From Dehalococcoidia bacterium (GTDB lineage: Bacteria > Chloroflexota > Dehalococcoidia > Dehalococcoidales > UBA5760): a DNA stretch of 6,415 bases. The position numbers and the translations under genes were made by a program. The first letter of the stretch is position 1, and each line of letters opens with the position of its first letter. Shown in pieces: positions 1 through 5,949 of this stretch. Location of the stretch: positions 1 to 6,415 of the forward strand of contig DAOWDD010000028.1 of NCBI GenBank assembly GCA_030639215.1. Reading direction: 5' to 3'. Under the pieces are notes generated by a model, which saw nothing but the letters and a program-made list of their open reading frames with translations, did not search any database and was not told the origin of the DNA.

Positions 1-59
1 CTTAGTTCCTCCCGTATTTGTTCCGCAACCTCTTTACCGCTAATAATCTGTGCTGTCAT
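1..59 (-). CDS. folD: Bifunctional methylene-THF dehydrogenase / methenyl-THF cyclohydrolase FolD (N-terminal fragment)
   Basis: Only the first 19 codons are in the window; the gene continues past the left edge. The peptide begins MTAQIISGKEVAEQIREE, which closely matches the usual FolD start, where 'I(I/L)xGKxxAxxIRxEL' opens the first helix. The ATG at 57-59 has a strong ribosome binding site, GGAGG (minus strand, 65-69), with a 5-base spacer. FolD is a cytoplasmic enzyme that interconverts 5,10-methylene-THF, 5,10-methenyl-THF and 10-formyl-THF using NAD(P). It therefore takes the step directly after Fhs, which is encoded in the same direction upstream, in the methyl branch of the Wood-Ljungdahl pathway. 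The identification rests on a short stretch plus context, and no catalytic residues are visible. It lies 99 bases after the second cooC and is probably co-transcribed with it. Confidence 0.82.
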   Translation of the reverse strand, partial: MTAQIISGKEVAEQIREEL

Positions 60-77
60 TTTTGCCTCCATTATATT

Positions 78-158
78 TTATTTATATTTCAGTTCCCGGG
101 CTTCCCCCGGTTGCCTTTTGTCTTTTTCGATTAGTTCTCTTTCCTTAGCGGCGGCAGC
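78..158 (-). other. In-frame open extension after the TGA stop of the second cooC
   Basis: After the TGA stop of the 159-914 gene, the same frame stays open for 26 codons (158 down to 81) and ends at TAA (78-80). The encoded peptide would start with four alanines, then KERELIEKDKRQPGEARELK and YK. It is Ala/Lys/Glu/Arg-rich and would favour a charged helix. There is no ATG, GTG or TTG for independent translation. The options are a former C-terminal tail cut off by a recent nonsense change, a sequencing error, rare readthrough, or purine-rich intergenic DNA that only looks coding. The last is quite possible, because purine-rich leaders naturally spell K/E/R codons. Confidence 0.25.
96..110 (-). 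repeat. Short GC-rich hairpin between cooC and folD
   Basis: In the minus-strand transcript CCGGG (106-110) can pair with CCCGG (96-100) around the loop GGAAG. Downstream towards folD the RNA is A/U-rich without a clean U-run, so this is a poor terminator in the operon direction. On the plus strand the hairpin is followed by T-rich sequence (111-127), but no plus-strand gene ends here. It may protect or process the message between the two genes, or mean nothing. Confidence 0.3.
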
Positions 159-914
159 TCAAGTAAGGAGTTTAGCCATCAAATCATTGACTGCCATAAC
201 CGCACTGGAGCTATCGGGCAGCTCAAGCAGGGGCTTTAGCTCAACATCGTATTGATATACTTCCTCGTCCAGAGGTATCGAGGCTGCCGGCTCGATTTCT
301 AGCCGGAGCAACTCCTTTTTGACAAGAGGGTCTAAGTGGGGTGGAGCGGGGTTGATTATTACCGACTGCCTCCTTACTCGGAGCTTGAGCTGAGCGACGA
401 TATCCTTTATACGGGCGACAGTCCGCACCCCCTTCACCGTAGGGTTAGCGATGATAAGTAATTCATCAACATTCTGGGTGGTTCTCCGCGATAGGTGCTC
501 CAGCCCAGCCTCATTGTCCATAACCACATAGGCGTAGTTATCAGCTAGTCTATCCACGAATTTCCTTAAGATAAGGTTGGGATAGCAATAGCACTCTGCC
601 CCCTCACCTCTACCCATCGTCACCAGGTCAAACTTCTCGTTTTCAATAATGATCTCGTTTAGTCTATACTCCAGGTAGGCTTCTTTGGTCATTCCCGGAG
701 GGATTTCTATCTTGTCCCTTTGGAACTTATCGAGAACCAGACCGACCGTCTGTTTAACCTCAAGACCCAGGCTCTCTCCCAGGTTGGTGTTAGGGTCAGC
801 ATCAATGGCCAGGATTGGCCCGGGACCATTCTCCTTGAGGTAACGGATAATCATACTGGCTATCGATGTCTTACCGCTGCCGCCTTTTCCGGCCAGGGCT
901 ATCGAGGTGGTCAA
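159..914 (-). CDS. cooC: CooC/AcsF-family nickel-insertion ATPase (CODH/ACS maturation), 'NEAG' subtype
   Basis: A 251-residue cytoplasmic P-loop ATPase of the MinD/CooC class. Visible motifs are the deviant Walker A GKGGSGKT (residues 9-16, with the signature first lysine at 10), the switch motif DADPN (38-42), a C-Y-C pair at 108-110, and the Walker B/switch II stretch VVMDNEAGLEHLSRRTT (130-146). In characterised CooC the CxC cysteines of two monomers jointly bind a metal at the dimer interface, and ATP turnover drives nickel insertion into CO dehydrogenase; AcsF is the counterpart for acetyl-CoA synthase. The position directly behind the RACo gene favours a CODH/ACS role, but CODH and ACS specificity cannot be separated from sequence alone. 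The start is TTG (912-914), overlapping the TGA of the upstream gene by four bases. TAG and TAA lie in frame just upstream and no other start fits before the P-loop. Length is normal for the family. It differs clearly from the other CooC at 4823-5653. Confidence 0.88.
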   Translation of the reverse strand: MTTSIALAGKGGSGKTSIASMIIRYLKENGPGPILAIDADPNTNLGESLGLEVKQTVGLVLDKFQRDKIEIPPGMTKEAYLEYRLNEIIIENEKFDLVTMGRGEGAECYCYPNLILRKFVDRLADNYAYVVMDNEAGLEHLSRRTTQNVDELLIIANPTVKGVRTVARIKDIVAQLKLRVRRQSVIINPAPPHLDPLVKKELLRLEIEPAASIPLDEEVYQYDVELKPLLELPDSSSAVMAVNDLMAKLLT

Positions 915-2899
915 ACCGTTAACCCCCCTTTCGTTTTACTATCCGCTAGTCCAGCTAGTCTCTTGCTCACATTGGGGAACTGATCGGTATTGGTGTGGGG
1001 TAAGAAGAGAGCGGCGACGTAGTGGTGCATAAAATCAGGGCTTTCGCTAAGTTCAAGGTTGGTCATCATCATGGCCACCTTCCTGGCATCATCAAGCAGG
1101 TCGGTGGAGAAAGAGACCAGTCTGCTCCCGGTCAGAGAACCATTGCCAACAAAGATAAATCTATCCTGGGGAATGTCGGGAAGGAGTCCGATGGTAATAC
1201 TCTTTTCAATGTCAATGTGGCTGCCGAAGGCGCCGGCGATAATTACCTGTTCCAGGTCGGCGCAGGCAATCCCGACACTCTTGGTCAGTGTCTGGCAGCC
1301 GGCATACATCGCCGCCTTGGCCCGGATGAGATTGTCAATATCCACCTCGGTGATAACGATATCCCTGCCGGTCTGGGTCTCTCTCGCTTGGGAAAGGATA
1401 TATTCGTAGCCATCGCTGCCTTTCCTGATTCTATTGGTAGCGAGGTCGGTGTTGAATTTGCCGTTCTGGCCGATAACCTTAGCTTCAAGCAGCCTGGCAA
1501 TAATATTCAACAGACCCGAACCGCAGATTCCCTTCGGTTTTGCTCCGCCGATAGTATGGACCTCCGGCTTCAGGTCCGGTAGGCTGATATCAAAGTCTTC
1601 AATCGCTCCTGTAGTGGCTATCATACCGTGCTTTATACCACCACCTTCAAAGGCGGGACCGGCCGAGCAGGCGGTAGTTACCATCCAGTCTGAATTACCA
1701 AGCATTATTTCTCCATTGGTACCGATGTCCATATAGAGAGTAAGCCTTTCCCGCTGGTGTATTCCGGCTGCCACCACCCCGGAGACAATGTCACCGCCGA
1801 CATAGCTAGCTACCGAGGGGAAGGGGAAGAGATGGACGTGCTTTACCACATTGATGCCCAGGGATCTTGCCATTACCGGTGGAAAGAAGCTGGCTGCTGG
1901 GGTATAAGGGGCTAACCTGATATATTCAGGGTTGATGCCGAGCAGGATATGGGTCATTGTGGTATTGCCGGCAATAGTCATATGCCCGATATCTTCCGCC
2001 TTGGTCTGGCTCTGGGCCAGCAGTTCATCAATAATCTGATTGATGGTAGCCACCACGGCCTGCTGCAGCTTCTTAAGGCCGCCCGGTTTCTGGCAATAGG
2101 CGATACGGGTAATAACATCTGCCCCGTAGCCTATTTGCCTGTTGTAGGTCATAGCTTCGGCGATCACCTTACCCCGGTTTAGGTCCAGCAGCTGTCCGCA
2201 GATGGTAGTTGTCCCGATGTCGAAGGCTAACGAAAAGTGCTTCTGGCTGGTGTTTCCCGGTTCTATGTTTATTATTGTGGGCTTGCGCTTGTCGGCTTTT
2301 GTCTTGACCGCCTGGACCAGGGTAGTGGCGGTGACCCGATACTTTTTCCTGCGCAGGACCCGGGGCAGCTTTCTTACTACATCAAGGTCTACTCCGGCAT
2401 AGTTAAGGGTGCACTTTTTCTTTAAGCCCCTCAACAACCGAGACAGGTCCGAGGTATTATCTGCTGAGGTTGGCGGTGGTAGTTCGACATAACATTTGTT
2501 TAGGGGGGGCTTAAACCTCCAACCGGTAGCTATCGCCTCAGCAGGACCGGCAGCGCCGGTCACCATCTCTATCTCCCTGCTTACTACCGCTGTCTCCAGC
2601 CTTGACTCTACCGGGACATTAACAGTCAAATCGGTGAGCACTCTGCTCTGGCAGGCCTGCCGCATACCCTGCTCCCACTCTTCCTGAGAGAGCTTCTCGC
2701 TGCGACTACTTTCCACCTCCCCCTTTTCAATCAGGACCTTACAGGTGCCACAGACACCGGCTCCTCCGCAGGAAGCGGTAATATGCACACCGGCGTCGAT
2801 AGCCGCTTGAAGCAGGCTAGCCCCCCTCTCCACGATAATGTTGACGCTATCAGGTTCAAAATGAACCGTCACTTTTTTGTAAGTCGTACCTTTCTTCAT
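911..2899 (-). CDS. acsV: RACo/AcsV-type reductive activator of the corrinoid iron-sulfur protein (2Fe-2S ferredoxin plus ASKHA ATPase)
   Basis: A 662-residue protein. Residues ~8-100 form a plant-type 2Fe-2S ferredoxin domain with cysteines C44, C50, C53 and C83 (C-x5-C-x2-C-x29-C). A linker and middle domain follow (~105-215), then a C-terminal ASKHA-type ATPase domain (~222-640). That domain shows a phosphate-1 motif FDIGTTT (226-232), IAGNTTMTH (309-317), a second MDIGTNGE (390-397), CSAGPAFEGGG (411-421) and AGAFGSHID (555-563). The late stretch FMHHYVAALFLPHT (623-636) is typical of the family. RACo uses ATP to drive uphill electron transfer from its cluster to Co(II) of the corrinoid iron-sulfur protein, rescuing it to Co(I) for methyl transfer to acetyl-CoA synthase. 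Relatives activate other corrinoid methyltransferases; the fhs and cooC neighbours favour the CODH/ACS version. The ATG at 2897-2899 is preceded by GGAG four bases away. The gene starts 32 bases after fhs and overlaps the next cooC by 4 bases. Confidence 0.9.
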   Translation of the reverse strand: MKKGTTYKKVTVHFEPDSVNIIVERGASLLQAAIDAGVHITASCGGAGVCGTCKVLIEKGEVESSRSEKLSQEEWEQGMRQACQSRVLTDLTVNVPVESRLETAVVSREIEMVTGAAGPAEAIATGWRFKPPLNKCYVELPPPTSADNTSDLSRLLRGLKKKCTLNYAGVDLDVVRKLPRVLRRKKYRVTATTLVQAVKTKADKRKPTIINIEPGNTSQKHFSLAFDIGTTTICGQLLDLNRGKVIAEAMTYNRQIGYGADVITRIAYCQKPGGLKKLQQAVVATINQIIDELLAQSQTKAEDIGHMTIAGNTTMTHILLGINPEYIRLAPYTPAASFFPPVMARSLGINVVKHVHLFPFPSVASYVGGDIVSGVVAAGIHQRERLTLYMDIGTNGEIMLGNSDWMVTTACSAGPAFEGGGIKHGMIATTGAIEDFDISLPDLKPEVHTIGGAKPKGICGSGLLNIIARLLEAKVIGQNGKFNTDLATNRIRKGSDGYEYILSQARETQTGRDIVITEVDIDNLIRAKAAMYAGCQTLTKSVGIACADLEQVIIAGAFGSHIDIEKSITIGLLPDIPQDRFIFVGNGSLTGSRLVSFSTDLLDDARKVAMMMTNLELSESPDFMHHYVAALFLPHTNTDQFPNVSKRLAGLADSKTKGGLTV
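923..928 (-). promoter_or_regulatory. G-rich ribosome binding site for the TTG start of the second cooC
   Basis: A run of six G on the minus strand (within AAAGGGGGG) sits 8 bases before the TTG at 912-914, inside the last codons of the RACo gene. Together with the 4-base TTGA overlap it suggests translational coupling: ribosomes ending RACo can restart on cooC. It supports the non-ATG start, since in-frame TAG and TAA codons exclude any start further upstream. Confidence 0.55.
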
Positions 2900-2931
2900 C
2901 TAACTCCAATGTTATCAAGAGCCAGAAGTAA

Positions 2932-4695
2932 TCAAAAGAGGCCCATTACCTTGCCTGTTTTGACGTCGACATCGACCTTTCTAAAGGCAGGGTTGGAAGA
3001 GGTTCCCGGCATCAGGCTGATGGTGCCGGCGCAGGGACAGAGGAATTTGGCACCGGAGTAAATCAGTACGTCACGAATCGGCAGAGTCCATCCCTTGGGG
3101 ACACCCTTCAAGGCCGGGTTATGCGTGAGGCTGAGATGGGTCTTTACCATCATAGTGGTGTACTCATCATATTTAGCATCAGCCTCGAACCGTTTGGCCT
3201 TAGCCTCGGCCTCAGGGGACCAGGCTACGCCGTCGGCCCCGTAGACTACTTTGGCGATTTTGTCCACCCGCTCCCTTAGTTTCATTTCGTTGGGATAGAG
3301 GAAGCGGAATTTATTTTCCTCTTCACAGGCTTCCTTGACCACATCAGCCAGCTCCAGAGCACCGTCACCACCGTCAGCCCAGTGAGTGGATACCGCACAG
3401 CGCGCCCCCTCCGCTTCAGCTGCCTTTCTCACCATAGCAATCTCATCCCTGGTATCGGTGCTGAAGCAGTTGATGCACACCACCGGGTTGATGCCAGACT
3501 CTCGAATAACGCCGATAAGGTGCAGCATATTGGGTAAGCCCTTCTCGAGAAGCCCCAGGTTCTCTTTGGTATAGGCCTCGGGCAGTGGCAGACCGGCGAC
3601 CACCTTGGGGCCACCGCCGTGCATCTTCAGCGCCCGAATGGTGGTAGTAAGCACCGAGACATGCGGCTTGAGTCCGCTGTAGCGGCACTTGACATTCCAG
3701 AACTTCTCAAAGCCAATGTCGGCGGCGAAACCACTCTCGGTAACGTGGTAGTCAAACATCTTGAGCCCGATGCGGTCGGCTATGATGGAGGATTGGCCTA
3801 CCGCGATATTGGCAAAGGGACCGGCATGGACCATACACGGCTGGTACTCTACCGTGCTGCACAGCGTGGGATTGATGGTGTTGCGCATCCAAGCGGTCAT
3901 AGCGCCGCCTACTTCCAGGTCACCGGTGGTAATCGGGTTGCCTTTCTTGTCGGAGGCTACAGTGATGTTGTCCATTCTTTCCCGCAGGTCGGCTAGGTCC
4001 CTGACGATAGACAGCATAGCCATCAACTCGGAGCTGACGGCGATGCCGAATTTGGATTGCATGGTAAAGCCGTCCGTACGGCCGCCGAGGCCGATTACGA
4101 TGTTGCGCAGGCTCTGCGCACAGAAGTCCATAATCCAGCCCATCTCGACCCGGGTGGGGTCAACATCCAGGCGGCGCATCTTGGTCAGCCTGGCCAGTTG
4201 CTCATCATTATAGTTGCGCTCGTGCTGCATCCTGGCGGTCAGGGCAACCATAGCCAGGTTGTGGGCATTCATAATGTCGTTGATATCACCGGTGAGCCCC
4301 ATAGAGAACTCGGTCAAGGGAATTAGCAGGGCGTTACCGCCGCCGGCGGCAGTGCCCTTGATATTCATGGTAGGACCACCCGAGGGCTGGCGGAGACAGC
4401 CACCTACGTTCAGGCCTCGCTTGCCCATGCCCTCCATAAGCCCGCACGAAGTGGTACTCTTGCCTTCTCCCAGCGGTGTCGGCGTTATGGCGGTTACTTC
4501 AATGTATTTGCCGTCCGGTCTGCCCTTGAGGCGTTCGATAATCTTCATGAAGTCGAGCTTGCACAGTCTTCCGTAGGGAATAACCTCATCCTTTTCCAGT
4601 TTCAGTCTTTCCCGCCACTCCTCAGGAGTGGGCATATTCTCCTCCGCTGCCTCTGAGATCTGCCAGTCCTTCATTTCCACCGCGTTGTAGGCCAT
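2932..4695 (-). CDS. fhs: Formate-tetrahydrofolate ligase (10-formyl-THF synthetase), long form
   Basis: Cytoplasmic enzyme that makes 10-formyl-THF from formate, THF and ATP, the formate-activating step of the methyl branch. The 587-residue protein has the P-loop TPLGEGKST (73-81), the conserved [20 protein letters not shown] (101-120), LTGDIND (134-140) with [18 protein letters not shown] (289-300), [15 protein letters not shown] (318-332), ALKMHGG (355-361) and the ending MPGTSSNPA...GKVMGLF. F411 and W439 are 28 residues apart, matching the Phe/Trp pair that stacks on folate in the Moorella enzyme. The protein is about 28 residues longer than that ~559-residue enzyme, with the extra length at the N-terminus, as in some other anaerobes. 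An unusual C-P-C (553-555) lies near the C-terminus. The ATG at 4693-4695 has a near-perfect AAGGAGG five bases upstream. It follows cooC by 127 bases and precedes the RACo gene by 32. Confidence 0.97.
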   Translation of the reverse strand: MAYNAVEMKDWQISEAAEENMPTPEEWRERLKLEKDEVIPYGRLCKLDFMKIIERLKGRPDGKYIEVTAITPTPLGEGKSTTSCGLMEGMGKRGLNVGGCLRQPSGGPTMNIKGTAAGGGNALLIPLTEFSMGLTGDINDIMNAHNLAMVALTARMQHERNYNDEQLARLTKMRRLDVDPTRVEMGWIMDFCAQSLRNIVIGLGGRTDGFTMQSKFGIAVSSELMAMLSIVRDLADLRERMDNITVASDKKGNPITTGDLEVGGAMTAWMRNTINPTLCSTVEYQPCMVHAGPFANIAVGQSSIIADRIGLKMFDYHVTESGFAADIGFEKFWNVKCRYSGLKPHVSVLTTTIRALKMHGGGPKVVAGLPLPEAYTKENLGLLEKGLPNMLHLIGVIRESGINPVVCINCFSTDTRDEIAMVRKAAEAEGARCAVSTHWADGGDGALELADVVKEACEEENKFRFLYPNEMKLRERVDKIAKVVYGADGVAWSPEAEAKAKRFEADAKYDEYTTMMVKTHLSLTHNPALKGVPKGWTLPIRDVLIYSGAKFLCPCAGTISLMPGTSSNPAFRKVDVDVKTGKVMGLF

Positions 4696-4700
4696 TTGTC

Positions 4701-4707
4701 CCTCCTT
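4701..4707 (-). promoter_or_regulatory. Strong Shine-Dalgarno sequence of fhs
   Basis: AAGGAGG on the minus strand, five bases before the fhs ATG. It is the strongest site in the operon, consistent with high Fhs demand. It overlaps the TAA (4706-4708) that ends the small open frame at 4706-4810, so a ribosome finishing that frame would stop on the fhs site. Confidence 0.8.
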
Positions 4708-4810
4708 ATGCCATGACTTTATGTTTGGTTCTGCTTATAGAAACTTCCAATTGGCTAGTTATTCTGGTCCTCTCTTGTTCTCTTTGCGCCGAGTGATAGG
4801 TAGCTTCCAT
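4706..4810 (-). other. Possible 34-codon leader ORF between cooC and fhs, or post-TAG extension of cooC
   Basis: The cooC-fhs gap contains an open frame from ATG (4808-4810) to TAA (4706-4708). It encodes a 34-residue hydrophilic, basic peptide starting MEATYHSAQREQERTR and ending RTKHKVMA. No ribosome binding site is visible before the ATG. The frame is the same as that of the upstream cooC: after the cooC TAG (4823-4825) come TTC TCT ATT CTA and then this ATG. It could be a coupled leader peptide, a readthrough tail, a remnant of a longer CooC tail, or a chance open frame; at this length chance is plausible. No promoter or terminator could be supported in the gap. A CCAATTGG palindrome (4747-4754) is the only other pattern noted. 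Confidence 0.2.
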
Positions 4811-4822
4811 TAGAATAGAGAA

Positions 4823-5653
4823 CTAAGATTTCGCCGCCCCCGACTCGTGCCCTTTGTTCACATTTTGCGTTTTGTCGTAATTGGTATCCTCTGTTGCAAG
4901 CAGTGCCTGATAGATACTTCTCACCTCCCGGTTAATCTGGGGGCTGGCATCAAGAACAGGAAGGTTAGCCATCTCTGCTTCCACCACTGCCCGGTCATAG
5001 GGGATAAAGCCGAGCAGATTAAAGCCGACCAGACTTGCTGCTAATTGCTCCTTATCCTGCCGGCCTCGAATCTTGTTGCCGACCACAGCGATATTCTCCA
5101 AACCGATATCTTCGGCCAGCTTACCAATCCGGTGGGCCGTATCAATACTCAGCCTGCCCGGTTCCACTACTATAATCAGCCTGTCTACTGCCCTGGCTGT
5201 CCCCCGGGTCAGGTGTTCTATTCCGGCCTCCATATCCAGAACAACCACCTCATCCCTCTGCACAAGTAGGTGGGTAAGCAGGGCCTGTAACAAAGTACCC
5301 TCCGGACAGTAGCAGCCGGTGCCACCCTTTTTAATCCGCCCCGTTACCATTAACCTGATGCCGTTATGTTTCAGAGAATACTTTTCCGGCAGGTCGTCGA
5401 CCTTGGGGTTTAATTTAAAGAAGGCTGCCGCCTGGCCGGGTCTTGCTCCTGTCCTCTCCTCGATGAGGCTACTCAACTCGGATATCGGGGTTACCTCTTC
5501 CGGGTGCGGGAAATTGAGAGTGGCTGCCAGGTTGGCATCAGGGTCAGCATCGATAGCGATAACCGAGTATCCTGACTGAACGAACTCCTTGCAGAGTAGA
5601 GCGGATAGCAGAGTCTTTCCCACTCCGCCTTTACCACTAATAGCAATCTTCAT
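4823..5653 (-). CDS. cooC: CooC-type nickel-insertion ATPase for CO dehydrogenase
   Basis: A 276-residue cytoplasmic MinD-like ATPase and the first gene of the leftward operon. It has the deviant Walker A GKGGVGKT (7-14, signature lysine 8), DADPDANLA (35-43), a GCYC motif with C114 and C116, and the Walker B/switch II stretch VVVLDMEAGIEHLTRGTAR (136-154). The 'DMEAGIEHL.RGT' form with GTGCYCPE is the classical CooC signature, so insertion of nickel into the CO dehydrogenase C-cluster is the likeliest role. The partner enzyme is not in the window. The tail after about residue 254 is polar (ending NVNKGHESGAAKS) and extends beyond the usual family end near 250-260. The ATG at 5651-5653 sits six bases after AGGG (5660-5663), and the P-loop at residue 7 leaves no room for a later start. 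The stop is TAG, and the frame then stays open for another 38 codons. Confidence 0.92.
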   Translation of the reverse strand: MKIAISGKGGVGKTLLSALLCKEFVQSGYSVIAIDADPDANLAATLNFPHPEEVTPISELSSLIEERTGARPGQAAAFFKLNPKVDDLPEKYSLKHNGIRLMVTGRIKKGGTGCYCPEGTLLQALLTHLLVQRDEVVVLDMEAGIEHLTRGTARAVDRLIIVVEPGRLSIDTAHRIGKLAEDIGLENIAVVGNKIRGRQDKEQLAASLVGFNLLGFIPYDRAVVEAEMANLPVLDASPQINREVRSIYQALLATEDTNYDKTQNVNKGHESGAAKS

Positions 5654-5681
5654 TGAAAACCCTGCTCTGGAACAAATTTTG

Positions 5682-5717
5682 AACCGGGACCTGCTGGAAA
5701 GAGTGCTCAGCCCGGTT
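5682..5717 (-). promoter_or_regulatory. Hairpin in the 5' leader of the cooC-fhs operon
   Basis: A perfect 7-bp inverted repeat, AACCGGG/CCCGGTT (arms 5682-5688 and 5711-5717), encloses 22 bases. Inside it a short CTG/CAG (5691-5693 with 5708-5710) could add three pairs. It lies roughly 30 bases before the cooC ATG in a leader of about 107 bases. There is no following U-run, so it is not an intrinsic terminator. I do not recognise a known riboswitch family here. It may stabilise the message or present a protein-binding site. Confidence 0.4.
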
Positions 5718-5738
5718 AGCTACGTAGGTGGAATGTAG

Positions 5739-5768
5739 TAAGTGAGGCGTTAACCTTTATCTCGCTTA
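5739..5768. promoter_or_regulatory. Imperfect inverted repeat over the operon start site (candidate operator)
   Basis: TAAGTGAG (5739-5746) and CTCGCTTA (5761-5768) form an inverted repeat matching at 7 of 8 positions, with 14 bases between them that contain the palindrome GTTAAC (5750-5755). It touches the predicted -10 box and covers the expected transcription start near 5761, where a bound repressor would block the operon. No known regulator consensus was recognised. Confidence 0.35.
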
Positions 5769-5797
5769 TTCTACCAGTCAATAGAGTCAAAAGTCAA
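5768..5797 (-). promoter_or_regulatory. Sigma-70-like promoter of the cooC-fhs-acsV-cooC-folD operon
   Basis: On the minus strand TTGACT (5792-5797) is separated by 18 bases from TAGAAT (5768-5773); each box differs from consensus at one position. Transcription would start near 5761 and give a leader of about 107 bases before cooC. No equally good promoter is seen in the gaps between the operon genes, which supports a single transcript. Confidence 0.6.
5776..5797 (-). repeat. Three direct repeats of TTGACT inside the operon promoter
   Basis: The hexamer TTGACT occurs three times on the minus strand (5792-5797, 5785-5790, 5776-5781), with start-to-start steps of 7 and 9 bases. The outermost copy serves as the predicted -35 box and the other two fill the -35/-10 spacer. 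It could be an activator or repressor array or a set of alternative -35 boxes; the uneven spacing argues against a strict helical-phase operator. Confidence 0.45.
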
Positions 5798-5822
5798 TGA
5801 GTTGTGCTGGTGGCTGTTAGCC

Positions 5823-5851
5823 TTGACAAAACTCTAGGGCTCAACTAAAGT
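5823..5851 (+). promoter_or_regulatory. Sigma-70-like promoter of the PPC-domain gene
   Basis: A perfect TTGACA (5823-5828) lies 17 bases before TAAAGT (5846-5851, four of six matches). Transcription would start near 5858 and give a leader of about 90 bases. The -35 box is only 25 bases from that of the leftward operon, so the two polymerases may compete or share regulators. Confidence 0.55.
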
Positions 5852-5915
5852 GTCGGTTACCGGTTTGCGTCGATTGTCCTGACGGTTCGTACTTGCACTT
5901 GGGGTGACTGGCAGG

Positions 5916-5937
5916 CACTTTCCGCCGGTAGAAAGTG
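5916..5937 (+). promoter_or_regulatory. Hairpin just before the Shine-Dalgarno of the PPC-domain gene
   Basis: CACTTTC (5916-5922) and GAAAGTG (5931-5937) form a perfect 7-bp stem around an 8-base loop, ending one base before the AGGAGG site. A second GCACTT upstream (5895-5900) could pair with the same right arm, so alternative folds are possible. Its place suggests influence on ribosome access, but there is no direct evidence. Confidence 0.4.
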
Positions 5938-5943
5938 AGGAGG
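5938..5943 (+). promoter_or_regulatory. Shine-Dalgarno that decides the start of the PPC-domain gene
   Basis: AGGAGG lies six bases before the ATG at 5950-5952. The in-frame GTG at 5935-5937 lies upstream of this site and inside the hairpin arm, so it has no ribosome binding site of its own. The ATG is therefore the better start. Confidence 0.8.
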
Positions 5944-5949
5944 CTTCTG

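Noticed and set aside
70..75. TATAAT on the minus strand just before folD as a promoter -10 box
   Set aside because: It lies directly against the folD ribosome binding site, so no leader could hold that site, and there is no -35 box at a suitable distance. It is probably just AT-rich spacer.
96..127. GC hairpin plus T-rich run as a plus-strand intrinsic terminator
   Set aside because: The T-run is broken by other bases and no plus-strand gene ends upstream, so the arrangement has no transcript to stop.
96..161. SECIS element making the cooC TGA a selenocysteine codon
   Set aside because: The hairpin stem starts 48 bases after the TGA, beyond the usual bacterial spacing, and CooC proteins are not known selenoproteins.
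1022..1582. 186-codon open frame on the plus strand
   Set aside because: It lies wholly antisense to the well-supported RACo gene, has no recognisable domain, and is explained by the codon pattern of the opposite strand.
3619..4576. Several 89-150 codon plus-strand open frames across fhs
   Set aside because: They are antisense shadows of fhs, overlap each other in different frames, and show no protein family features.
4696..4822. Internal promoter for fhs using TATAAG in the cooC-fhs gap
   Set aside because: No acceptable -35 hexamer occurs 16-18 bases upstream; the candidate TTGGAA is too close.
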